From Planctomycetota bacterium (lineage in GTDB: Bacteria; Planctomycetota; UBA1135; UBA2386), in contig CANEYR010000009.1 of assembly GCA_947444055.1 (NCBI GenBank), positions 31,717 to 95,716 on the forward strand: a stretch of DNA of 64,000 nt. The letters are read 5' to 3'. Positions 30,500 to 39,787 of this stretch are shown here, one piece after another. Position 1 is the first letter of the stretch. Each line of letters starts with the position of its first letter. Below the pieces are notes generated by a model. It was not told the origin of the DNA and did not search any database. It saw only the letters and a list, made by a program, of their open reading frames with translations. The position numbers and the translations under genes are program-made.

Positions 30500-32692
30500 A
30501 TGCAGCCCGCGCGTTCCCGCTTCAGCCACCGCCACTTGCTCGCTCTGTGCACCTTTCTGGTGCCGCTGGCAATGCTCGCGTGGCTGGGCTCTTCGGAATT
30601 GCAACGCAGCAGCGACTCGGCGCGTGCGTCCCTCGAACGCGAAGCGCGCCAGTTCTTGGTCAGCGCCCAACAGGCGATCGAGCAGCGCATCGAACAGTAC
30701 GTGGCGCCGCTGCTGGAGGAGTGCAAGGGCCTGCTAGCGCAACATGGTTCCGTGCGCACGACCATCGCGCTCGCCGAACAACCGCGCTTCGCCGCCCTGC
30801 GCGGCTTCGTCATGCTCGACGACCAAGCGAGCGTGGTGTGGCCAGCGCTCTCGCCATACAGCGTCGACCTGCCGCTCGTGCACGACGACCAGGCGGGTCC
30901 GGACAGCCCCTTGCGCAGCCGCTTGCAACTCGCCGACCTGTCGCTGGTGAACGGCCACTACGCCAATGCGATCCGGCAACTGCAGAACGTGGTCGATCGC
31001 TTGGTGCGCGCGAACCCGCCGAGCGACGACCGCCGCCCCGACCTCGAAGCGACGGAGACGGTCGCCCGCTTTCGACTCGGCACCGCCCATCTTGCTCTCG
31101 GTGCCAAAGAACCGGCGCGCCAGGAATTCGAACGCGTCGTCAGCCTCGCCACCAACTTCCGCTTGCGCACAGGTAGCGCGGTGCCGCCACTTGGGCTGCT
31201 GGCGGAGACCGCCATCGCCGAACTCGACGCCCCGACCGAACGGCTGAAGCTGTTGCGCGCCATCGCCGAGAACCGCCGCGAGACCCACACCGATGGGCTG
31301 CTGTCGGCAGTCGCGATGCGCCTCGCCGCGACCTTCGCAGCCGAGGATCCGGCGCGCCCAGAAGTCGACGGCCTCTTGCGGGAAGAATGGCAACGCGCGG
31401 CCGTTCGCACGTTCGCCGCCCACTACGAACAGGTCGTGAAGCCATTCGTGCGCATGCGGCGATCGCGCAACGCCAGCGCCAGCGAACGGGACGGCTTCGG
31501 TGACGAGCGCCTGGTCGCGACCGTGGATGGCGGCACGGTGTTGGTGTGCATTCGCCCGGCAACGCCCGAGGAAGCCCAGCAGTGGAACTGCACGGGCATT
31601 GGTGTGCATCTCGACTTGCGCGCCATGTTGTCGTCGATCTGGCAGCCGCAGGACCAGCCCAGTGCCACCTTCGTGCTCGCGGTGCACAATCCCGATGAAT
31701 CCCCCATCGTGGCCCCGCCGGCGTCGGCGACGGCCACCAGCGACTTCACGCCGCCGACCGCGGAGACCAACGGTCTTACCCTGCACGCGTATCCAGCCGA
31801 TCCAGCGCGTCTCGTCGCCGAAGCCGATGCCTCCACGCAAAAGCGCATGCTGCTGATGCTCGCCCTCTTCATGACGGCCCTCGGCGGGGCTCTGTGGTCG
31901 TGGCGTTCGGTGTCGCGTGAGACCGAATTGGCGTCGCTCAAGATCAACCTGGTGTCGCGCGTCTCACACGAACTGAAGACGCCGCTCGCGCTCGTGCGCA
32001 TGTATGGCGAAACGCTGAGCATGGGCCGCGCGCGCGACAGCAAGCAGGCGGCTGAGTTCGGCGGCATCATCGCGCGTGAAGCGGAGCGACTGACCGCACT
32101 CATCCAGCGCATCCTCGACTTCTCGCGCCAACAGGCCGGCACCTTGGCCTACACCAAGGAACCGATCGATCTGAGCGAACTGCTGCGCAGCGTCGTCGCC
32201 GCCTACAGCCCTCACCTCGAAGCACGCGGCGCGATCCTGATCGATTCCTTGCCGTTCGGCATCATGGTTCCGTGTGACGCCAACGCCTGTGAGAGTGCCA
32301 TCGTCAATCTGCTCGAAAACGCCGCCAAGTACGGCCAAGACGGCGACACCGAACACGAGATCGATCTCGTACTCGAGCAGAAGGGCGACCACGCGATCGT
32401 CGAAGTCAGCGATCGCGGCCGCGGCATTCCCGAGCGGGAACGCGAACGAGTGTTCGACGGCTTCTACCGCGCCAGCAACGCCGGCGAAGTACGCGGTGCC
32501 GGCCTTGGCCTCAGTCTGGTGCGGCACTTTGCCCGCGCCCACGGTGGCGAGATCCAAGCACTGCCGCGCGACGGCGGTGGTACCGTGATGCGACTGACGC
32601 TGCCGCTGACCGCCGCCACCAACACCACCGACCCGACCGCCGCTTCGACGTTCCCACCCGCAGCGGGGCAACCGCCCGCTACCGAGTCATGA
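30500..32692 (+). CDS. membrane sensor histidine kinase with TPR-like periplasmic sensor
   Basis: A protein of 730 residues. The first membrane helix is about 13-31 (LLALCTFLVPLAMLAWLG) and the second about 453-472 (RMLLMLALFMTALGGALW), so some 420 residues face the periplasm. That sensor carries a helical section resembling TPR units ('LVNGHYANAIRQLQNVVDRL', 'LGTAHLALGAKEPARQEFERVVSLA'). The kinase core has H-box 'VSRVSHELKTPLALVRMYGET' (His490), N box 'VNLLENAAKYG', and G motifs 'VSDRGRGIP' and 'RGAGLGLSLVRH'. Its stop overlaps the response regulator start (ATGA). The ligand is unknown; a TPR sensor suggests protein-protein sensing, such as of envelope state. Confidence 0.92.
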   Translation: MQPARSRFSHRHLLALCTFLVPLAMLAWLGSSELQRSSDSARASLEREARQFLVSAQQAIEQRIEQYVAPLLEECKGLLAQHGSVRTTIALAEQPRFAALRGFVMLDDQASVVWPALSPYSVDLPLVHDDQAGPDSPLRSRLQLADLSLVNGHYANAIRQLQNVVDRLVRANPPSDDRRPDLEATETVARFRLGTAHLALGAKEPARQEFERVVSLATNFRLRTGSAVPPLGLLAETAIAELDAPTERLKLLRAIAENRRETHTDGLLSAVAMRLAATFAAEDPARPEVDGLLREEWQRAAVRTFAAHYEQVVKPFVRMRRSRNASASERDGFGDERLVATVDGGTVLVCIRPATPEEAQQWNCTGIGVHLDLRAMLSSIWQPQDQPSATFVLAVHNPDESPIVAPPASATATSDFTPPTAETNGLTLHAYPADPARLVAEADASTQKRMLLMLALFMTALGGALWSWRSVSRETELASLKINLVSRVSHELKTPLALVRMYGETLSMGRARDSKQAAEFGGIIAREAERLTALIQRILDFSRQQAGTLAYTKEPIDLSELLRSVVAAYSPHLEARGAILIDSLPFGIMVPCDANACESAIVNLLENAAKYGQDGDTEHEIDLVLEQKGDHAIVEVSDRGRGIPERERERVFDGFYRASNAGEVRGAGLGLSLVRHFARAHGGEIQALPRDGGGTVMRLTLPLTAATNTTDPTAASTFPPAAGQPPATES

Positions 32693-33426
32693 CCAATCTG
32701 TCCGAGACCCACATTCTCGTCATCGAAGACGAACCCGATCTGCGCGCCGGCCTGCAACACAACTTGGAGCTCGAAGGCTTCAAGGTGATGACCTCCGCCG
32801 ATGGCCGCGACGGCCTGCGCAAGGCGAAGGACGGCCAGGCGTCGCTGATCCTGCTCGATCTGATGCTGCCTGGCATGCCTGGGCTTGAAGTGCTGCGCCA
32901 CCTGCGTGAGACGGGCCGCGAGATCCCGGTCATCATCATCTCGGCCAAAGGGCAGGATCGCGACAAGGTGCAGGGACTCGAGCTCGGCGCCGACGACTAC
33001 CTGACCAAGCCGTTCGGGCTCAGCGAGTTGCTGGCGCGCATTCGGGCTGTACTGCGTCGCACGCAGACTGGCGCGCGCGCCGGCGTTGGTGAAAAACCGC
33101 AGGTCGCCGTCGTGATGCGATTCCCCGATCTGGTGGTCGACTGGAAGCGCTTCTCGATCGTGCGCGACGGGACCGAGACCCAGCTCTCGCGCTACGAAGC
33201 CGAGATCCTGCGCATGCTGATCGACCACCGCGGCGAAGTGGTGAGCCGCCAAGATCTGCTGCGCAAGGTGTGGGGCTACGTGCATCTGCCAACCACGCGC
33301 ACGGTCGACAACCACATCGCGCGCCTGCGCAAGAAGCTCGAGCACGACGTCGAAAAGCCAGTGCACGTCGTAACCGTGCATGGTCTCGGCTACCGGTTTG
33401 AGTCCGTGCTGATCGAGGAATCATGA
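32689..33426 (+). CDS. OmpR/PhoB-family response regulator
   Basis: A 245-residue protein overlapping both neighbours by 4 nt. The receiver has 'HILVIEDEPDLRAGL' (acidic pair), phospho-acceptor Asp57 in 'ILLDLMLPG', Thr/Ser site 'IIISAKG' and Lys107 in 'ADDYLTKPFG'. The C-terminal winged helix (about 140-245) has 'LSRYEAEILRMLIDHRGEVVSRQDLLRKVWGY' and 'TRTVDNHIARLRKKLEHD', standard Trans_reg_C. It is the cognate partner of the histidine kinase upstream. The third gene in the unit (33423-34316) is of unknown function and may be an accessory or a target. Confidence 0.95.
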   Translation: MTNLSETHILVIEDEPDLRAGLQHNLELEGFKVMTSADGRDGLRKAKDGQASLILLDLMLPGMPGLEVLRHLRETGREIPVIIISAKGQDRDKVQGLELGADDYLTKPFGLSELLARIRAVLRRTQTGARAGVGEKPQVAVVMRFPDLVVDWKRFSIVRDGTETQLSRYEAEILRMLIDHRGEVVSRQDLLRKVWGYVHLPTTRTVDNHIARLRKKLEHDVEKPVHVVTVHGLGYRFESVLIEES

Positions 33427-34316
33427 ACGCTCGGCGAGCTGCGGTTGGCTGGTTGTGGCTGTCGGCGATGCTGACTGCGCAGGCACCGACACCGACGCCA
33501 ACGCCAACGCCGAGCCCGACGCCGAGCCCGGCACCCGACAACGTGACGAAGTTGCACACCGCCTGGATCAAGGAGATCCTCGACCTCGACATCAAGGGCG
33601 CGGTCGCCGACTACGAAGCGGTCGCAGCCGACAACCGACCAAGCAACCACTCGCGTTGGATCGCGGTCACGCGCCTCGCCGAGCTGTCCCGCATGGGCAT
33701 TCCGGTGGCCTATCCAGGCCCCGCCGCCGAAGCACCCCCGGCGATCCGCGCGGCGCTGGCGTTGCTGACGCCATTGCCGATGCAGGATCTGTTGCGGCAG
33801 GCGGCAGCCGATCCTGAACTCGCCCCGTCGGCGACCGGCCCCGAAGGCGCCCGCCTGCCCGACTTGCGGCCCGCCACCTCGCTCGCCCAACAGTGGGTGC
33901 GCAAGCAACTGGGCCCCAACGTCAGCGAACGCCAGCGCCAGCGCTTTCAAGCCCTCGGCAACCGCACGCGTCCGGACACCACGCGACAAACGGAGCGCGA
34001 CCAAGCCAGCGACATCATGCGGCGCGAGATCGAAGGCAAACTCGAGCAAGCCGCAAACCTGCGTTGGCTGTACTTCCCTGAGTGGAAGCCGCCGACCATG
34101 CAAGGCGACGCTGCAACGGCCCTGGTCAGGGTGCGCGCCAACCTTGACGCGTGGCTGAAGGAACCAACTCTGAGCCGTGGCCAGACGTCCTTATTGCGCA
34201 CGCTGCGCGAGGCGCTCGACGAGCGCGCTGCCACCGATGCCGGGACAGCACTTGCACTCATCACGCGATTGCCACTGATTGCCGAACGACTGCTCGGCGA
34301 ACCGAGCGGGCGCTAG
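33423..34316 (+). CDS. exported hypothetical protein in the two-component operon
   Basis: A protein of 297 residues whose start overlaps the regulator stop (ATGA). A signal peptide (MNARRAAVGWLWLSAMLTAQ) is followed by a Thr-Pro/Ser-Pro tract (APTPTPTPTPSPTPSPAP) encoded by short tandem repeats, then a helical body with 'EILDLDIKGAVADYEAVAAD' (TPR-like), 'SERQRQRFQALGN' and 'RREIEGKLEQAANL'. A helical, probably TPR-type exported protein is suggested; the kinase sensor also looks TPR-like, so the two might interact. No family recognised. The stop lies in a perfect CGCTAGCTAGCG palindrome (34311-34322). Confidence 0.75.
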   Translation: MNARRAAVGWLWLSAMLTAQAPTPTPTPTPSPTPSPAPDNVTKLHTAWIKEILDLDIKGAVADYEAVAADNRPSNHSRWIAVTRLAELSRMGIPVAYPGPAAEAPPAIRAALALLTPLPMQDLLRQAAADPELAPSATGPEGARLPDLRPATSLAQQWVRKQLGPNVSERQRQRFQALGNRTRPDTTRQTERDQASDIMRREIEGKLEQAANLRWLYFPEWKPPTMQGDAATALVRVRANLDAWLKEPTLSRGQTSLLRTLREALDERAATDAGTALALITRLPLIAERLLGEPSGR

Positions 34317-34406
34317 CTAGCGGCTGGTGACCTCGGCACTGGTCGCCGCGACGCCGCGGGGCACATCGCGTCGACACTTCGCGGCGGTTACTTCGCGGCG
34401 GTTACT

Positions 34407-34835
34407 TCACTTCGGCATCATCTCGCCGCTTTCGGCGTCGGTGCCGCCCTTCTTGGCAGCCCACGTGTCAAACCACGTGCCCGAGTAGATGTCGAGCGGC
34501 TTGATCTCCGGGCCGTAGGGGTGCAACTCGGCCGGCCCGTAGAACAGGCACATCGGCAGGTCGATCAGGTGCACGACACCGTAGATGCCGTGTTCGAGCG
34601 CGTGGTACGCGAACGTAAAGGGGAAGGCCAAGACTTCGACGCCCGAGCCGCTACCCAGGCCCTGGCGCACGTTCTGCGCGGAGGTGGCACCATCGGTGGC
34701 ACCGCCATAGATCATCAGCACCGGGGTGCCGACACCCATCACCAAGTCCTTGCCAGCGCGGTTCAACGTGCCGCACGAGGCCAACGTGGTAACCAGAAGA
34801 GCAGAGACGGAAAGGAGAGCTGTGCGAGCGTTCAC
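34407..34835 (-). CDS. small lipoprotein, function unknown
   Basis: A protein of 142 residues taken from GTG 34835, which has AGGA seven bases upstream and yields an ideal lipoprotein signal: short positive start, hydrophobic core and lipobox LASC (cysteine at about 21). An ATG at 34868 would add 11 residues. The mature part has 'GVEVLAFPFTFAYHALEHGIYGVVHLIDLPMCLFYGP' (in pieces: FPFTFAYHALEHG; VVHLIDLPMC; FYGPAELHPYG), a hydrophobic motif seen in planctomycete small lipoproteins. A 14-bp tandem repeat (34376-34403) lies just after the stop. No partner gene; convergent with the two-component operon. Confidence 0.7.
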   Translation of the reverse strand: MNARTALLSVSALLVTTLASCGTLNRAGKDLVMGVGTPVLMIYGGATDGATSAQNVRQGLGSGSGVEVLAFPFTFAYHALEHGIYGVVHLIDLPMCLFYGPAELHPYGPEIKPLDIYSGTWFDTWAAKKGGTDAESGEMMPK

Positions 34836-35130
34836 TCTGAGTTCCTGGGTCGGGACTGCTTGGCCCATCGCGCGTTGTGCCGCCTTGGCGACGCGCTGCC
34901 AGCAGTCAGTGGGATTCGAAAGGGGCTGTCCGAGGCGGTGATGCAAGCGTGCCCACAGGCTCCGAACAAGCTTCAGCCGCAAAAAAAGGCGGGGCTTTCG
35001 ACGCCGACCGCGGCGACGACACGGGGGTTGATGTGGGGTTGCCAATGCACAGAGGCCCTGACCTTCCGGGCGCAGCAGCTATAGTCGCGTTGCCCATCCG
35101 CCGAAGAGCAACGCCACGTTCCGTCATCGC

Positions 35131-35988
35131 ATGCCTCCCTGGATTGCCGCCGCTGCTAGTTGCTTGTGCGCCACCTTGCTGGTGGCACAAGCCCAAGGTA
35201 CCAAGACCCCACCCGACGCGCCGGGCACCTCGCGCACGTTCCGCTCCAGCTGCAGCGAAGCGACCAGCCGCGACCTGTTCACGGCCTGTGATGCGGATGG
35301 CGACGATCGGCTCGACATCTTCGAGGCCAGCGACGCCCTGGAGACCATCCGTCATCGCCGCGACGCCGAGGGCTTTGCCAAGCTCGACAGCGACCGCGAT
35401 GGCTATGTGACGTGGCCTGAGTTCGACACCAACCTGCGCACCACGCTGCAGCAAGGCGGCACTTTCCGTGTGCGCACGGTGCGGCCATTCGCGCCGACCG
35501 CGCCCGAGCCGAAAGCCGCGACGGCCCTGCAACAGTTCCTGAAGTTGCACGACAGCAACCAGAACGGCGGCCTCGACACCGACGAGATCGATCAATACCT
35601 GCGCCAGACAAAGTTGCCGCCGACGCTCGGTGGCCAACTGCGCAAGCTCGACCTCGACGGCAACAGCCGTTTGGAAGAAGCCGAGTTGGCGCCCTGGTTC
35701 GAGACCTTGCCAGGGCGAGCCATGTTGGGCGCCGCGCTGCCAACCAACAGCCCGCTGATGCCACCGTGGAGCGCTGCCGATCGCGACGCCAACGGCACGA
35801 TCTCGGTCGAAGAACTGCGCGCCGTGCTGCGGCGTCTCGACCCCGCTCTCGATGGCTGGGCAACAGAATTGCTGCGCGCCCTCGATCGCAATCGCGATGG
35901 TGTGCTGCAGCCCGACGAAGTGCCTGGGGCGAAGGCCAAAGGCGGCGCCACGGCCGCCACCGCCCCCCTGCTGCGCCAGTTGCACTAG
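35131..35988 (+). CDS. exported EF-hand protein with six calcium-binding loops
   Basis: A protein of 285 residues with a signal peptide (MPPWIAAAASCLCATLLVAQ). Six canonical or near-canonical EF loops are visible at about 54-65 (DADGDDRLDIFE), 86-97 (DSDRDGYVTWPE), 141-152 (DSNQNGGLDTDE), 174-185 (DLDGNSRLEEAE), 217-228 (DRDANGTISVEE) and 252-263 (DRNRDGVLQPDE). The arrangement suggests three EF pairs in one extracytoplasmic protein, so calcium would stabilise or regulate it outside the cell. EF-hand proteins are common in Planctomycetota. It precedes the DUF3857 genes by 28 bp and may be part of the same transcript. Confidence 0.9.
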   Translation: MPPWIAAAASCLCATLLVAQAQGTKTPPDAPGTSRTFRSSCSEATSRDLFTACDADGDDRLDIFEASDALETIRHRRDAEGFAKLDSDRDGYVTWPEFDTNLRTTLQQGGTFRVRTVRPFAPTAPEPKAATALQQFLKLHDSNQNGGLDTDEIDQYLRQTKLPPTLGGQLRKLDLDGNSRLEEAELAPWFETLPGRAMLGAALPTNSPLMPPWSAADRDANGTISVEELRAVLRRLDPALDGWATELLRALDRNRDGVLQPDEVPGAKAKGGATAATAPLLRQLH

Positions 35989-36016
35989 CGCGTCCTGGTC
36001 GACTAAGACGACGAGC

Positions 36017-39000
36017 GTGTTGCATCGCTCGTTCGCGTCGTTCTCGCCCCTGCTCAGCTGGTGCCTGCTCAGTGCGGTCACGCCACTTGGCGCGCAAGAG
36101 CTGTTGCCGCTCGAACTCGCGGCGCTGGCAGCGCGGGCCAACAGCGACCCTGTTGCCGCCGCCGCCAACTTCGTCAGCCTGGCGCGCGAGACGGCCGCCA
36201 CCCAGGGTGACGCGCAGCAGTCAGCCCGACTCGAAGCGTGGGCGCTGCAAGCGGCTCGCCTCGCCCGCGCCACCAACGACCGCACGGTCCTGACGGCACT
36301 CGACGCGTTGAGCACCTCGGCCGCTGCCCAGCACGATCCGGTGCTCGCCGATCGCTTGCGCCTGGCGGCCCTGGAACTGGCCGAGACCCTGCCGCTCAGC
36401 GACGCCGACCACCGCGCGAACGCGCTCGGTTTCTTGCGAGCAGGCTGGCTGATCGGGCCGTTCGCAAACGAACGCGGCAGCGGTTTTGCGACCGCGCTGC
36501 CGCCGGAGACCACGTTCGACCTCACGGCCGAGCTGCCCGGCAAACAACGACCGGTGCGTTGGCGTTCGCTGCCGCCGCGCGCCCTGTCGCCGACGTGGCC
36601 GCTCGCGCGCATCGTGCATCCCCATGAACAGTCGCTGGTCTACTTGGCGTTTGGTGTGCACGCCGAACAGGCCACCACCGCGGTGCTCGAACTCGGCAGC
36701 ACCGGCAGCTGGGTCGTGTTCTGCAACGGCACCAGGGTCGGTGGCCGCGAAGTCGAACGCGCGTTCGCGCACGACCAGGATGCGGCTTCGCTGTCGCTGC
36801 TCGCTGGCGACAATTTGCTGCTGCTGAAGCTGTGCCACCAAGAGGGCGCCGACTTCCTCGCGTCGGCGCGTTTGCGTGGGCTCGATGGCCAACCGCTCGC
36901 GGGCGTGCGGGCCGCCAACGAATCAGCAGCGATGGAACGGGCGGCGGCGCCACGGGCGGCGGCAGGCACGCCGACAGCCACCTTCTCACTCGGCGGCCGC
37001 AGCACCTGGACGATCGGCGAAGCGCACGGTGCCGACACCCTGCGGTTGGCATGGCTGTGGCGCGCGCGCGAAGCGGATGGCAACCGCGACCGGCGCGATG
37101 CGGCGGCCGCGGCCGCGGCCACCAAGGCGCTGCCGGAGCAGGCCGAATCGTGGCTGGTGTTGGCGGCGACCAAGGTCAGTTATGGGCGCAGTGCCGCCGA
37201 TCGCGACGAGAACGAACGTCGACGAGCTCTTGAGGCCGCCATCGCGAAGGCGCCCGATCACGTCGAAGCCAAGGTGCAACTCGGCTACCTGCTGCGCGAC
37301 AGCAGCAACCTCTGGCGACAGGCGCGGGGTCTAGCGGACGAGGCGCTGGCGCTGCAACCGCAGTCGCTCAGCGCGATCGGGCTGCACGCCACCACGCTGC
37401 GCGATGAAGGTCTGGACGAGCTCGCCGATGCAGAACTGCTGCGCGCGGCCACCACCATCCCCCGCGCCGAACTGTGGCGCACGGCCGCCAGGCACCTCGC
37501 CGATCGCGAGCCGCGCGCGGCGCTGCCGTTCTATGAACGCTTGGCCAAGGTGACGGTCAGCGAGTCCGATCGGGTCGCCGCGGCGATGCATGCAGCGCGC
37601 ACCGGCAATGCCGACGCCGCCATCGCGCAGTTGCGCGCCGCGATCGCCGACGATCCGTTCACCGGCAATGCCCACCGCAGCCTCGCTGAGTTGCTGGCGG
37701 CGCGCGGCGAGTTCGCAGCGGCCATCGCGCTGCTCGAAAGTTGGCTGGCGCTGGCGCCCGACGACGCCAACGCGATGGTGCAGGCGGCTCGTTACTGGCG
37801 GCATTTGCGCAGCCGCGACGCCACCGCGCAGGAACACCAACTCGAACTGCTGCGCAGCGCCCTGCAAGTCGAACCGACGCGCCGCGACGACGAACGGCAT
37901 GCCGAGTTCGTCGCGAGTGACATGGTCGGCCTGGCCGCCACGGAGACCAACTCGTTCCACACGCCTTACCAAGTGGATGCGGCGGCGTTGCTGAAGGCCG
38001 ATGCCGGGCCACTCGCCGATGCCGAGACCGCGCGCGACCCGCTGCATTGGTTGCTGCGCCAAGAAGTCGTGCGCGCCAACCGCAACGGCACCACCAACGT
38101 CTATCGCCACGACGTCGTGCGCGTCCTGACGGAGCAAGGCGCGCGTTCGTTGCAGAACTACCAGTTGCCGAGTTACCGCGGCGAACAGCGAGCGCGCCTG
38201 CTCGCGTGCACGGTGTTTCGCCGCGATGGCGCCGTGCAGCGACCGACCCTGCAGGGCGCCCGAGTGCGCTTGCCCGACCTGCGGCCCGGTGACGTAGTCG
38301 CGGTCGAAGGCCGCATCGACGATCTGGCGCCGTCGTTCTTCGGCGACTACTTCGGGCTAGTGCACACCTTCGGCAGCCCCGAAGGATCTCCCGTTCGCAG
38401 CGACGAACTGATCGTGCTCGCCGCCCCCGGCCGCGACTACCACAGCCAGTCCGTGCAGGGCGCCCCAGAACCGGAGCGCGACACGCTGGCGGATGGCACT
38501 CGGCGCTTTCGCTTCCAACTGCGTGAACTGCCGCGCGACCGCCCCGAAATCCGGCGGCCGCGCGCGACCGAGCTGGAACCCACCGTTCGCCTCTCCACCT
38601 ACCGCGACTGGGATCAGTTCGCCGCCTGGTGGTGGAACTTGATCAAGAACCAACTCGAAGTGACGCCCGCGATGCAGCAGACCGTGCGCGAACGCTGCGC
38701 TGGTCTCACCACCGACGAGGCGAAGATCGCCGCCCTCTACCACTTCGTGACGACCGACGTGCGCTACGAAGCGTGGGAGTTCGGCGTGCATGGCTACAAG
38801 CCGTACAGCACCGCGATCATTCATGAACGACGCCACGGCGACTGCAAAGACAAGACCTTGTTGTTGTGCGCGCTGCTCGGCGAGATCGGCATCGCTTGTC
38901 GCCCGGTGTTGATCTTCGCCGACCCGCTGCGCAGTCGCGATGACTTGGCGCTGCCGATGGTGCAGCACTTCAACCACTGCATCGCTTGGCTGCCCGCCAC

Positions 39001-39787
39001 CGGCGAACGGCCCGGTCGCTTCCTCGACGGCACGGCGACGTGGCATCCGACCGACACGCTGCCGGACATGGACCAAGGCGCACAGGTGCTGATCGTGCAC
39101 CAAGGCCGCGCCGAGCTGCGCACGGTGCCTCTCGCCACACCCGAGACCAACGTCGATCGCCGTTCGTGGGTGATCGATCTGCTCGCCGACGGCACGGCGA
39201 CGTTGCGCCTCGCGCAACAACCACTAGGCAATTTCGCGGTCGACTTGCGCGCCAACCTCGCGACCGAGCCAGCCCGGCTGCGCGAGAGCGGCGAGCGCCA
39301 GCTGGCGCGAACGTTTGGCCGCGTGACCTTGCGTGAACTCGAACCCAGCCCCACCACCAATCCTGAGGCGCCGGTGCACTTGACGACCACGGCCTCACTG
39401 CCCGAAATCGGCCAACGCGATGCCGCGCGCTGGCAGCTGCCGAGTGCGTGGGTCGAAGACCATCTGCTCACGTTGACCGCCGAGAGTGCTCGGCATAGCC
39501 CGCTGCTGCTCGGAGCGCCGAGCGGCACGATGCACACACTGCGCTACAACCTGCCGGCTGGGTATCGCCCCGGTGAACTTCCCGCGGACGTTGCCCACGA
39601 GGCCCCGTTCGGACACTTCACGATGCAGTGGCGGCACGTCGGTGACGCCGTCGTCATCGAACGCCGCCTCGCCCTGACCACGCCGCGTATCGAAGCCGCC
39701 CAGCACGCGTCCTTCCGCGATTTTTCGGCGGCGGTGAAGGCGGCGGACAGCCAACTCGTGTTGCTGCAGAAGGAGGGCGGACGATGA
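36017..39787 (+). CDS. large exported DUF3857/transglutaminase-like protein with TPR region
   Basis: A protein of 1,256 residues from GTG 36017 (TTG 36020 is an alternative); the start gives a signal peptide (..HRSFASFSPLLSWCLLSAVTPLGAQ). The middle has many helical TPR-like repeats (about 330-650). DUF3857 runs from about 674 to 860, then a transglutaminase-like domain with the Cys-His-Asp triad at Cys943 (HGDCKDK), His987 (FNHCIAW) and Asp1004 (FLDGTATW), all intact. Such proteins may cross-link or cleave peptides at the cell surface. It overlaps the next, similar gene by 4 nt. The start is uncertain because there is no Shine-Dalgarno site. Confidence 0.9.
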   Translation: MLHRSFASFSPLLSWCLLSAVTPLGAQELLPLELAALAARANSDPVAAAANFVSLARETAATQGDAQQSARLEAWALQAARLARATNDRTVLTALDALSTSAAAQHDPVLADRLRLAALELAETLPLSDADHRANALGFLRAGWLIGPFANERGSGFATALPPETTFDLTAELPGKQRPVRWRSLPPRALSPTWPLARIVHPHEQSLVYLAFGVHAEQATTAVLELGSTGSWVVFCNGTRVGGREVERAFAHDQDAASLSLLAGDNLLLLKLCHQEGADFLASARLRGLDGQPLAGVRAANESAAMERAAAPRAAAGTPTATFSLGGRSTWTIGEAHGADTLRLAWLWRAREADGNRDRRDAAAAAAATKALPEQAESWLVLAATKVSYGRSAADRDENERRRALEAAIAKAPDHVEAKVQLGYLLRDSSNLWRQARGLADEALALQPQSLSAIGLHATTLRDEGLDELADAELLRAATTIPRAELWRTAARHLADREPRAALPFYERLAKVTVSESDRVAAAMHAARTGNADAAIAQLRAAIADDPFTGNAHRSLAELLAARGEFAAAIALLESWLALAPDDANAMVQAARYWRHLRSRDATAQEHQLELLRSALQVEPTRRDDERHAEFVASDMVGLAATETNSFHTPYQVDAAALLKADAGPLADAETARDPLHWLLRQEVVRANRNGTTNVYRHDVVRVLTEQGARSLQNYQLPSYRGEQRARLLACTVFRRDGAVQRPTLQGARVRLPDLRPGDVVAVEGRIDDLAPSFFGDYFGLVHTFGSPEGSPVRSDELIVLAAPGRDYHSQSVQGAPEPERDTLADGTRRFRFQLRELPRDRPEIRRPRATELEPTVRLSTYRDWDQFAAWWWNLIKNQLEVTPAMQQTVRERCAGLTTDEAKIAALYHFVTTDVRYEAWEFGVHGYKPYSTAIIHERRHGDCKDKTLLLCALLGEIGIACRPVLIFADPLRSRDDLALPMVQHFNHCIAWLPATGERPGRFLDGTATWHPTDTLPDMDQGAQVLIVHQGRAELRTVPLATPETNVDRRSWVIDLLADGTATLRLAQQPLGNFAVDLRANLATEPARLRESGERQLARTFGRVTLRELEPSPTTNPEAPVHLTTTASLPEIGQRDAARWQLPSAWVEDHLLTLTAESARHSPLLLGAPSGTMHTLRYNLPAGYRPGELPADVAHEAPFGHFTMQWRHVGDAVVIERRLALTTPRIEAAQHASFRDFSAAVKAADSQLVLLQKEGGR

